A model generated the notes under the pieces. The model ran no database searches, had not been told where the DNA came from, and saw only the letters and a list, made by a program, of their open reading frames with translations. This document shows, piece by piece, positions 1 to 6,062 of a stretch of 7,314 bases of DNA; positions within the stretch are counted from its first letter, which is position 1; each line of letters starts with the position of its first letter. The stretch is from Vulcanimicrobiota bacterium (GTDB lineage: Bacteria > Vulcanimicrobiota > Vulcanimicrobiia > Vulcanimicrobiales > Vulcanimicrobiaceae). Location: the NCBI GenBank assembly GCA_030038335.1, contig JASHPC010000187.1, forward strand, positions 1-7,314, given 5' to 3'. The position numbers and the translations under genes are program-made.

Positions 1-1022
1 CCCGAGTCGGCGTACCAGTTGTCCTTGAAGTAGAAGTGTCCGCTGTGCTCGCCGCCAAAGACGATATCCTGTTCGCGCATCGTCTTCTTGATGATAGAGT
101 GCCCGACTTGCGAGCGGATCGGTATTCCGCCGGCATGTGCGATGAGCTCGGGAACGCTTCGGCTGCAGATCAAGTTGTAGAGAATCTTCGCGCCTGGATA
201 ACGCTTGAGGGTGTTGAGCGCGACGAGCGCCGTAACCGTGCTGCCATCGACGATCTGTGCCTTGTCGTCGATGATGAACATGCGATCTGCGTCACCGTCG
301 AATGCGGCTCCTAGATCGCATCCATGGCGCTTGACGGCCGCCTGCAGATCGGCGACGTTCTCGGGTTCGATCGGGCTCGCGGGATGGTTCGGGAAGTTGC
401 CATCGAGCTCGAAGTACAACGGCACCACTTCGCACGGCAGATACTTGAAGACGTACGGAACGGTCTTTCCTGCCATTCCGTTACCCGCGTCGATGGCGAT
501 CTTGAACGGCTTGATGATCGAGCGGTTGACGAAGGAAAGGGCGTGTTCGGCGAACGCGTCGAGGACGTCGCGCTGCACGACCGTCCCAGGCGTCGGCGCA
601 GCCGGCGGCAGCGATCCCGAAGCGATGCGATCGCGAATCTCAGCGAGGCCGGTCTCGAGTGACATCGCTTCGGCGAGCGCGCGTGTAAACTTCATTCCGT
701 TGTAACGCGCCGGATTGTGCGACGCCGTAATCATGACACCACCGTCGAAGCCGAACTTTCCGACTGCGAAGTACAGCGCGTCGGTGGAGACGAGGCCGAT
801 GTCGGTGACGTTCGCCCCGGCCTCCGTCGCGCCGCGGGCAAATGCTTCGAAAAGCGATTGACCCGAAGGGCGCATGTCACGTCCCACGACGACGCTACGT
901 GCGCCGAGCATCGGGACGAAGCACCGGCCGATGCTGTAGGCGACGTCGTCGTTGAGCTCTGACGGATAAACGCCGCGGACGTCGTAGGACTTGAAGATGC
1001 TCGCATCCAGGCGCGACTGCAT
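1..1022 (-). CDS. manB: Phosphomannomutase/phosphoglucomutase (alpha-D-phosphohexomutase family), 3' end cut by window
   Basis: Cytoplasmic enzyme predicted to interconvert hexose 6-phosphate and 1-phosphate (mannose and/or glucose), feeding nucleotide-sugar synthesis for polysaccharide or glycolipid. About 340 residues are visible from ATG at 1022; the family is usually 450-460, so domain 4 with its phosphate-binding loop lies off the left edge. Seen: N-terminal FKSYDVRG (10-17), GRDMRPSG (47-54), the catalytic phosphoserine loop TASHNP (99-104, Ser101), the metal-binding loop DGDADR (242-247) and the sugar-binding loop GGEHSGH (323-329). All key residues are present. GEHSGH fits ManB-like or dual-specificity enzymes better than phosphoglucosamine mutase, but glucose versus mannose preference cannot be settled. 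A weak AGGG lies 5 nt before the ATG. The gene diverges from the phosphatase at 1056, with only about 33 bp between start codons. Confidence 0.93.
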   Translation of the reverse strand, partial: MQSRLDASIFKSYDVRGVYPSELNDDVAYSIGRCFVPMLGARSVVVGRDMRPSGQSLFEAFARGATEAGANVTDIGLVSTDALYFAVGKFGFDGGVMITASHNPARYNGMKFTRALAEAMSLETGLAEIRDRIASGSLPPAAPTPGTVVQRDVLDAFAEHALSFVNRSIIKPFKIAIDAGNGMAGKTVPYVFKYLPCEVVPLYFELDGNFPNHPASPIEPENVADLQAAVKRHGCDLGAAFDGDADRMFIIDDKAQIVDGSTVTALVALNTLKRYPGAKILYNLICSRSVPELIAHAGGIPIRSQVGHSIIKKTMREQDIVFGGEHSGHFYFKDNWYADS

Positions 1023-1034
1023 GGCGCCCTGTTC

Positions 1035-1039
1035 GGAGG
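1035..1039 (+). promoter_or_regulatory. Shine-Dalgarno GGAGG ahead of the CHASE3 phosphatase
   Basis: GGAGG lies 7 nt before an in-frame CTG (1047) and 16 nt before the in-frame TTG (1056). The spacing favours the rare CTG as the true start, giving a protein that begins M-K-P-L-P-P-L. This is a spacing argument only. Confidence 0.45.
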
Positions 1040-1055
1040 CTGCACTCTGAAACCT

Positions 1056-2420
1056 TTGCCCCCGTTGACTGAGCGCGCGATCGGGACCGTCATCTTCACG
1101 GTCTTCCTTCTCTTCGTTCTCGGGATCGCGGTGCAAGGCGCGTTTCAGACGCGCGCGAGCATCGCCGACACGTTCAATCGCGAAGCCGACATGCAAGGCG
1201 CGCAACTCAATCTCCAGGAGATGCTGCGGCTGCAGATCGACGAGGAGAACTCGCTTCGCGGGTTCGTGCTCACGCGCGATCCTTTCTACGTTCAGCAGTA
1301 CTCCGACGCCGCACGCCAGTGGACGCGCAAGGAAGCGCAAGTCCGCGCTGCGCTTGCAACCGAGCGACTCACGCATTCGCTGCAGTTACTCGGGCAATAC
1401 GACGTCGTGCATAATGACTGGCGCGATCAGATCGCGACTCCGTTGCTCGAGCATCCGGGTAAGAGCATCGTCACGCTCGATAAGAAGAGTAAGGCGTTCA
1501 TCGACTACGAGGCTCAAGCCGCAGAAGGCGTGGAGACCGCCATCGCACAGACGAGCGCGCAGCTGGCGCGCAGCACGCAAGATCAGATCAATCGCACCTC
1601 CTACGTTCGCGCGTTCTGGCTGCTCATCTTCGGGCTGCTCGCGATCTTCTTCAACGCGTACGGGTCACGCCGGACGCGCCAGCTTCAGGAGGAGCGCACG
1701 ATTACGGACGTGCTCCAGCAGGCGTTCCGCAGTCGGTACGTGCCGTTGCCGAACTGCGAAGTCGGCGCAAGCTATCTCTCGGCGTCGAACCGCTTGCGAG
1801 TAGGCGGCGACGTCTACGACGCGTTCCCGCTTTCTGATGCCGAGTCGCTCGTCATGGTGGCGGACGTTAGCGGCAAAGGCGTCGATGCCGCGGTGCTTAC
1901 CGCGTTCGTCCGCTTCACCGTGCGCGCGATCGCGTTGCGCCATCGCAATCCGAGCGCCATCCTCAGCGAGTTCAACGACGCGTTCCGCAAGACGATCGAA
2001 GATCCGACGCTCTTCATCACGATGGTCGTCGGTGTCTTGAACTGCACGAGCGGGGTTTTGACGTACGCGAGCGCAGGGCACGACTCCGCGTATTTGCGAC
2101 GTTCCGGGCGAGTAGAAGCACTTTCCGTGACCGGACCGTTGCTCGGCGTCATGGACGCGTCGTACGAGTCGAGGAGCGTAACGCTCGGTGCCGACGATAC
2201 GATCGTTCTCGCTACCGACGGCTTGACCGAAGCGCGAACGCGCTCCCGCGTGCTCCTGGGCGAGGAGGGCGCGATGGAATGGATTGCGTCGGGACCGCAG
2301 AAGGCACAGGCGCTCGCCGACGACCTCATAGCGCGCGTTCGCAAGCGCAGCGGAAACCGGCCGAGCGACGACCTCGCACTGCTCGTCGTGCGATACGAAG
2401 GAGGGCAGTGCGATGCGTAG
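1056..2420 (+). CDS. Membrane CHASE3 sensor fused to SpoIIE/RsbU-type PP2C serine phosphatase
   Basis: Predicted inner-membrane signalling phosphatase. The usual targets of SpoIIE/RsbU enzymes are phosphorylated anti-anti-sigma (STAS) proteins; none is encoded here. Domains in order (454 aa): TM helix at about 10-28; helical extracytoplasmic CHASE3-like sensor at about 30-182, with the typical E-x-x-LRGFVLT-x-DP segment near 64-76; second TM at about 186-201; PP2C/SpoIIE domain at about 211-447. Phosphatase motifs are intact: GGDVYD (250-255), VADVSGKGVDAA (268-279), SAGHD (339-343), LATDGLTEA (385-393) and SDDLALLVVRY (437-447); their aspartates are the expected metal ligands. No HAMP linker separates TM2 from the catalytic domain, only a short stretch with basic residues. 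The start is uncertain: TTG at 1056 is used, but CTG at 1047 sits 7 nt after GGAGG and would add three residues. The last 8 bp overlap the next gene. Confidence 0.9.
   Translation: MPPLTERAIGTVIFTVFLLFVLGIAVQGAFQTRASIADTFNREADMQGAQLNLQEMLRLQIDEENSLRGFVLTRDPFYVQQYSDAARQWTRKEAQVRAALATERLTHSLQLLGQYDVVHNDWRDQIATPLLEHPGKSIVTLDKKSKAFIDYEAQAAEGVETAIAQTSAQLARSTQDQINRTSYVRAFWLLIFGLLAIFFNAYGSRRTRQLQEERTITDVLQQAFRSRYVPLPNCEVGASYLSASNRLRVGGDVYDAFPLSDAESLVMVADVSGKGVDAAVLTAFVRFTVRAIALRHRNPSAILSEFNDAFRKTIEDPTLFITMVVGVLNCTSGVLTYASAGHDSAYLRRSGRVEALSVTGPLLGVMDASYESRSVTLGADDTIVLATDGLTEARTRSRVLLGEEGAMEWIASGPQKAQALADDLIARVRKRSGNRPSDDLALLVVRYEGGQCDA
2398..2404 (+). promoter_or_regulatory. Shine-Dalgarno AAGGAGG for the small exported protein
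   Basis: A strong AAGGAGG sits 8 nt before the ATG at 2413, inside the last codons of the phosphatase gene. It supports both the reality of the small gene and its translation from the same message as the phosphatase. Confidence 0.75.
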
Positions 2421-2796
2421 CGCAGCGCATGTCGCCCTTGTGCTCGCCGTCGCGATGTTCGTTGCGCTGCCCGCGTTTGCCAGTTGCCGGCTTCACGCGG
2501 GTCAACGGGTCGTGCTTTACGGCACCGGCGACGATCCAGGCGTCTTCCTGTGGGATTCGCGCTTTAGATTACGTGAGTACCATCACGCGACGTTCGACGA
2601 AGCGCGGGCGATGCTACCGCGCGCGCTGTTCGTCGCCGGAGGCACGCGGGCCATCGTGCTGCTCTGTCTACAGTCGTTCGTTCAAGCGCCGTACGGCCTT
2701 GGAGTGGACGACGCAGTCGAGGTGCGCGTTCTCTCCGGGCCGTTGCACGGTAGAACCGGCTGGGTCGCTGGCTCCGATGCGCAGACGCTGCGCTAG
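2413..2796 (+). CDS. Small exported protein of unknown function with SH3/KOW-like tail
   Basis: Not recognised as a named family. The 127-aa product has a clear secretion signal: Arg3, a hydrophobic stretch at about 7-22, then L-P-A-F-A-S-C, compatible with signal peptidase I cleavage after Ala23. Cys25 makes a weak, non-canonical lipobox possible. The mature part has beta-rich character and ends in VEVRVLSGPLHGRTGWV (102-118), which resembles a bacterial SH3 or KOW-like barrel strand pair. Cys25 and Cys85 are the only cysteines and could pair outside the membrane. It overlaps the phosphatase gene by 8 bp and has its own strong ribosome site, so the two are probably cotranscribed and may work together; a ligand or regulator of the CHASE3 sensor is a guess. 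Its TAG stop shares the CTAG palindrome with the glutamine synthetase stop. Confidence 0.8.
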   Translation: MRSAAHVALVLAVAMFVALPAFASCRLHAGQRVVLYGTGDDPGVFLWDSRFRLREYHHATFDEARAMLPRALFVAGGTRAIVLLCLQSFVQAPYGLGVDDAVEVRVLSGPLHGRTGWVAGSDAQTLR

Positions 2797-4226
2797 CAAT
2801 CGTAGTACAAGTAGAACTCGTACGGATGCGGCCGGATCTCGACCGGCCGTAGCTCGCGCTCCATCTTGTAGTCGATCCACATTTTGATGAAGGCTTCGCT
2901 GAAAACGCCGCCCTGCACGAGATATTCGTGGTCGTTCGCGAGCGCGTCGAGTGCCTGCCGCAGAGAACCGGGAACGGATCGAACCGTCCGCGCCCGCTCG
3001 TCCGACAACTCGTAGATGTTCTCGTCGATCGGTCCGAAGCCGGCCGCGGTCGGGTCGATCTTACGCTTGATGCCGTCGATGCCAGCGCAGAGAAGCGCAG
3101 AGAAGGCGAGGTAGGGGTTCGCGGTCGGATCGGGAGGACGAAACTCGAGCCGTTTCGTCGCTGGCTTTCCGCGATGGAAGACGGGGATGCGAATCGCAGC
3201 GGAGCGATTGCGCGCGGAGAAGGCAACGTTGACGGGAGCTTCGTAGTGCGGCACGAGACGCTTGTACGAGTTCGTCGTCGGCGCGCAGAAGGCGAGCAGC
3301 GAGTCGATGTGCGTCAACAAACCGCCGATGTAATAGAGCATCAATTGCGATGCCTCTGCGTATCCCGCTGCGTCGTAGAAGAGCGGCGCGTCGTCTTTCC
3401 ACAGAGACTGGTGTACGTGCATGCCCGAACCGTTGTCGCCGAAGACCGGTTTCGGCATGAACGTGACAGTCTTGCCGTGCCGCATCGCGACGTTCTTGAC
3501 GATGTACTTGAACGCCATGACGTTGTCTGCCGTCTTCAAGAGCGTGTCGCGGCGGAAGTTGATCTCGGCTTGGCTCGCGCCTACTTCGTGATGCAGCACC
3601 TCGACCGGCATGCCCCAATCCGCGAGGGCGAGCGCAGTCTCGGCGCGCACGTCGGCCTGCGTGTCGTGCGGTGGCACGGGGAAGTAGCCTTCCTTCGGGC
3701 GCAACGTGTATCCGGTCGGCTCTACAGCCGAGTTCCACGAGCCTTCTTTGGTGTCGACTTCGTAAAACGAACGGCTGCTCGTGTTCTCGTACGAAACGCG
3801 ATCGAAATAATGAAACTCCGCCTCCGGTCCGAAGAATGCCGTCGTTGCGATGCCGGAGTCGCGAAGATACGCTTCGGCTTTTCGCGCGATTCCACGCGGG
3901 TCTCTTGCGCAACCGTCCTGTTCGACCGGGTCGAACACGTCGCAGACGAACGAAACCGTAGGAACCGTGCGGAACGGATCGCGCATCGCAGTGGAGCAAT
4001 CCGGCTTGAGCACCATGTCGGACTCGTGGATGCTCTGAAAACCACGAATCGACGATCCGTCGAAACCGATGCCGTCGGCAATGGTTCCTTCGTCCACGTG
4101 ATCGGCCGGTATCGTCGTGTGCTGCCATTGGCCGGGAACGTCGGTAAACTTCAAGTCGACCATCTTTGCGCCGCATTCCCTGATGAACGCGACGGCTTCC
4201 TTAGCACTGAGTGGAGTCTTTCTCAT
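2793..4226 (-). CDS. glnA: Glutamine synthetase, type I (GSI-beta-like)
   Basis: Cytoplasmic dodecameric enzyme making glutamine from glutamate, ammonia and ATP, the main entry of ammonia into metabolism. The 477-aa product matches bacterial GSI throughout: FDGSSIRG (55-62), metal-ligand segment GPEAEF (133-138), EVGASQAEINFR (214-225), KPVFGDNGSGMHVHQS (259-274), NSYKRLVPHYEAPV (319-332), NRSAAIRIP (340-348), EFRPPDP (361-367) and C-terminal RPHPYEFYLYYDC. The GSI-beta insertion before GYFPVPPHD and the length indicate the beta subtype, closest by recall to actinobacterial GlnA1. The adenylylation tyrosine is present (Tyr405 in ENIYELSDE), so covalent control by a GlnE-type enzyme is possible. 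The start is taken as ATG 4226 because family N-termini align there; GTG 4256 would add ten residues, and neither has a well-placed ribosome site. The gene lies 48 bp downstream of the ABC ATPase. Confidence 0.96.
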   Translation of the reverse strand: MRKTPLSAKEAVAFIRECGAKMVDLKFTDVPGQWQHTTIPADHVDEGTIADGIGFDGSSIRGFQSIHESDMVLKPDCSTAMRDPFRTVPTVSFVCDVFDPVEQDGCARDPRGIARKAEAYLRDSGIATTAFFGPEAEFHYFDRVSYENTSSRSFYEVDTKEGSWNSAVEPTGYTLRPKEGYFPVPPHDTQADVRAETALALADWGMPVEVLHHEVGASQAEINFRRDTLLKTADNVMAFKYIVKNVAMRHGKTVTFMPKPVFGDNGSGMHVHQSLWKDDAPLFYDAAGYAEASQLMLYYIGGLLTHIDSLLAFCAPTTNSYKRLVPHYEAPVNVAFSARNRSAAIRIPVFHRGKPATKRLEFRPPDPTANPYLAFSALLCAGIDGIKRKIDPTAAGFGPIDENIYELSDERARTVRSVPGSLRQALDALANDHEYLVQGGVFSEAFIKMWIDYKMERELRPVEIRPHPYEFYLYYDC

Positions 4227-4274
4227 GAAGAGCCGACGTTCAGCGCTCCTCGCCACGCACCGCTGTCCACGCGG

Positions 4275-5063
4275 TTAACGTTCGAGCGCGGTACGTTCTC
4301 CAGATGGATAGACGCGCAGGCTTCCGTCCCGCAGACGCACTCGTTCGACGGGGCATTCGTAGACTTCGTCGACGATTGGGCTCGAGAGAACTACGTCGGG
4401 CGGGCCGAAAGACCTAAGCCGCCCTGATCCAAAAAGTGCGACGGTATCGGCATACGCGGCGGCCTCGTTGAGATCGTGCAGCGCGCAGACGACGGTTCTG
4501 CCTGCACGGGCGAGTGCTCGGAGCAGCGCGAGCATGCGCTGCGCGACGTGCAGGTCGAGATGCGTCGTCGGCTCGTCGAGAAGAAGCGCCGGCGTCTCTT
4601 GCGCGAGCGCGAAAGCGATCCATGCGTTGCGACGCTCACCGCTCGAAAGCGTCGAGAACTCACGCTGTGCCAGCGTTCCGATGCCGACCTCTGCGAGCGC
4701 CGTCGCGATTGCCGATGCATCCGCGCTCGTCTCGCGCCATTCCCACCATCGATGGTGCGTGTAGCGCGCGGTTCCAACGACGTCGCGAACGCTGAGACTC
4801 TCGACCGGCGTATCGTCCGCGCCGAGGAACGCGATGCGTCGTGCGCGCGCGCGCGGCGGCAACGATGCGACGTCTACGCCGTCGATCGCTATCGATCCCG
4901 ACTCCAACGAGTGGAGTCCCGCAACCGCGCGCAGCAGCGTCGTCTTTCCAACGCCGTTGGGACCGACGACCGCGAGCACGGTTCCCGTCTCGACCGAAAG
5001 GCTCACCTCTTCGAGAACGCGGTGATCGCCGGCGCATAGCGAGACGCCACGTACTGCGATCAT
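4275..5063 (-). CDS. ABC importer ATP-binding protein, FepC/FhuC/BtuD type, with variant Q-loop
   Basis: Cytoplasmic ATPase powering the FecCD-type permease encoded immediately upstream; that family imports ferric siderophores, haem or cobalamin. Seen in 262 aa: Walker A GPNGVGKTT (34-42), signature LSSGERRNAWIA (139-150), Walker B LLLDEPTTHLD (160-170), H-loop His196 in ALHDLNEAA, and the family's C-terminal pattern ending CPVERVRL. Odd: where relatives read L-P-Q at the Q-loop, this protein reads FLGADD (79-84), placing Ala82 at the glutamine position. The signature has LSSGE rather than LSGGE and Arg rather than the usual Gln two residues later. The start is ATG 5063, not an upstream in-frame codon, because it overlaps the permease stop as ATGA and has GGGAGG 8 nt upstream. 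Substrate is unknown, and no binding-protein gene is visible. Confidence 0.93.
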   Translation of the reverse strand: MIAVRGVSLCAGDHRVLEEVSLSVETGTVLAVVGPNGVGKTTLLRAVAGLHSLESGSIAIDGVDVASLPPRARARRIAFLGADDTPVESLSVRDVVGTARYTHHRWWEWRETSADASAIATALAEVGIGTLAQREFSTLSSGERRNAWIAFALAQETPALLLDEPTTHLDLHVAQRMLALLRALARAGRTVVCALHDLNEAAAYADTVALFGSGRLRSFGPPDVVLSSPIVDEVYECPVERVRLRDGSLRVYPSGERTALER

Positions 5064-6040
5064 CGCGCGTACCTCCCGCGAAGAAAGAGCCAAAGGAATA
5101 CGGGAACGCCGATGAACGCGAGGAGAATGCCGAGCGGAATTTCCGCGGGAGCTGCAACGGTGCGGCAGACGGCATCGGCGATGACGCAGAGCGTTATTCC
5201 AATGAGCGCCGAGGCAGGAAGAAGAAGGCGCGTGTCACTGCCCACGATGCGCCGCCCAGCGTGGGGGACGATAAGGCCGACGAAGCCGATCATGCCGGCA
5301 AGTTCGACGCTGCACGCGGCAAAAAGCGCTGCCGACGCGAGCACGAGCCATTGCACGCGTTCGACGTTTACGCCGACGCTGCGGGCTTGCGCTTCGCCGA
5401 TGCGCAGAGCGTTGAGCGCGGGCACCGCAGGAACGACGAGCGCGGCTGCGAGCACTGCGTACGGAACGCAGAGCGCAACGTCGTGCCAGGTACGGCCGGC
5501 GGGCGACCCGGCAAGCCATGCAATGATCGCGCTCGCGTAGTTGCTCGATTGCGCGCTGACGATTGCGAGCGCGACGATTGCCGAGAAGAACGCGGAGAGC
5601 GAGACGCCCGCAAGGATGAGGCGCTGCGGGTCAAGGCCGCCGCCACGCCTGGCGAGCGCGGCGACGAGCACCGCGGTTGCGAGTCCTGCGCCAAAACCGA
5701 TCGCCGGCGTTGCGACCGCGGCGACGCCGCAGAGCAGTGCGATGGCGATCGCTGCCGCCGCGCCCGCGCTGACGCCCGTAAGATATGGATCGACGAGCGG
5801 ATTGCGCAGCAACCCTTGGAGCAGTGCGCCCGATACCGCGAGCACGGCGCCGACGAACGCGACGTCGCAGACTCGAGGCAAGCGCAACTGCCAAACGATG
5901 ATGGCGATATCGCTCGACTCACGCGGATGCAAGAGCGCCGATGCGATAGCGTGCGCTGAAATCGGCGTTCCACCGACGAGGAGTGCCCCGAACATAGCCG
6001 CAATCGCGACGATTGCGAGCGAGACGAGGCGAAGCATCAT
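5060..6040 (-). CDS. FecCD/BtuC-family ABC transporter permease (metal-chelate or cobalamin import)
   Basis: Integral membrane subunit of a type II ABC importer. At 326 aa it has the length of BtuC and related permeases and is hydrophobic throughout, consistent with about ten TM helices. Diagnostic stretches: LRLPRV (52-57), then GAVLAVSGALLQGLLRNPL (64-82) and DPYLTGVSAGAA (84-95); LRIGEAQARSVGV (212-224); GMIGFVGLIVPHAGRRIVG (249-267), which contains the loop that contacts the ATPase; and the final TM plus basic tail RGRYAR. The start is taken as the first of two adjacent ATGs (6040, 6037); in-frame sequence upstream, opposite hflX, is polar and not permease-like. No Shine-Dalgarno precedes it, but TATTCT lies 10-15 nt upstream, so a nearly leaderless message is possible. 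The substrate-binding protein is not adjacent, because hflX diverges 22 bp away. Confidence 0.94.
   Translation of the reverse strand: MMLRLVSLAIVAIAAMFGALLVGGTPISAHAIASALLHPRESSDIAIIVWQLRLPRVCDVAFVGAVLAVSGALLQGLLRNPLVDPYLTGVSAGAAAAIAIALLCGVAAVATPAIGFGAGLATAVLVAALARRGGGLDPQRLILAGVSLSAFFSAIVALAIVSAQSSNYASAIIAWLAGSPAGRTWHDVALCVPYAVLAAALVVPAVPALNALRIGEAQARSVGVNVERVQWLVLASAALFAACSVELAGMIGFVGLIVPHAGRRIVGSDTRLLLPASALIGITLCVIADAVCRTVAAPAEIPLGILLAFIGVPVFLWLFLRGRYAR
5072..5077 (-). promoter_or_regulatory. Shine-Dalgarno GGGAGG deciding the ABC ATPase start
   Basis: On the minus strand GGGAGG lies 8 nt before the ATG at 5063, inside the last permease codons. With the ATGA stop/start overlap it indicates translational coupling and rules in the 262-aa form over a ten-residue longer one. 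Confidence 0.75.
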
Positions 6041-6049
6041 ATTCGGCCA

Positions 6050-6055
6050 AGAATA
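6050..6055 (-). promoter_or_regulatory. Candidate -10 box TATTCT for the permease operon
   Basis: On the minus strand TATTCT (TANNNT pattern) ends 9 nt before the permease ATG at 6040, in the only 22 bp separating it from hflX. A start of transcription about 7 nt after it would leave an almost leaderless mRNA, agreeing with the missing Shine-Dalgarno. No convincing -35 is seen. Confidence 0.3.
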
Positions 6056-6062
6056 CGCCGTA

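Noticed and set aside
1021..1050. A nine-codon open frame (ATG 1021 to TGA 1050) ending at the phosphatase start region, a possible leader peptide
   Set aside because: It is too short to judge, has no ribosome site of its own that I can see, and overlaps the mutase start codon; chance is the simpler explanation.
4259..4275. Inverted repeat ACCGC-7 nt-GCGGT between the ABC ATPase and glnA, a possible terminator
   Set aside because: The stem is only 5 bp, there is no U-tract on the minus strand, and it runs into the ATPase stop codon; too weak to call.
2928..4427. A 499-codon plus-strand open frame opposite glnA
   Set aside because: It lies almost wholly antisense to a confidently identified glutamine synthetase. 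Its product is Arg/Val-rich with no recognisable domain, as expected for a shadow frame in high-GC DNA.
4841..5959. A 372-codon plus-strand open frame opposite the ABC ATPase and permease
   Set aside because: The translation is an extreme Arg/Asp/Glu/Ala mixture with no motif. The opposite strand encodes clear ABC transporter subunits.
5541..6062. The 174-residue N-terminal extension of the hflX frame
   Set aside because: It is antisense to the permease, Ala/Ser/Thr-rich and unlike HflX. Family homology starts just after ATG 6063.
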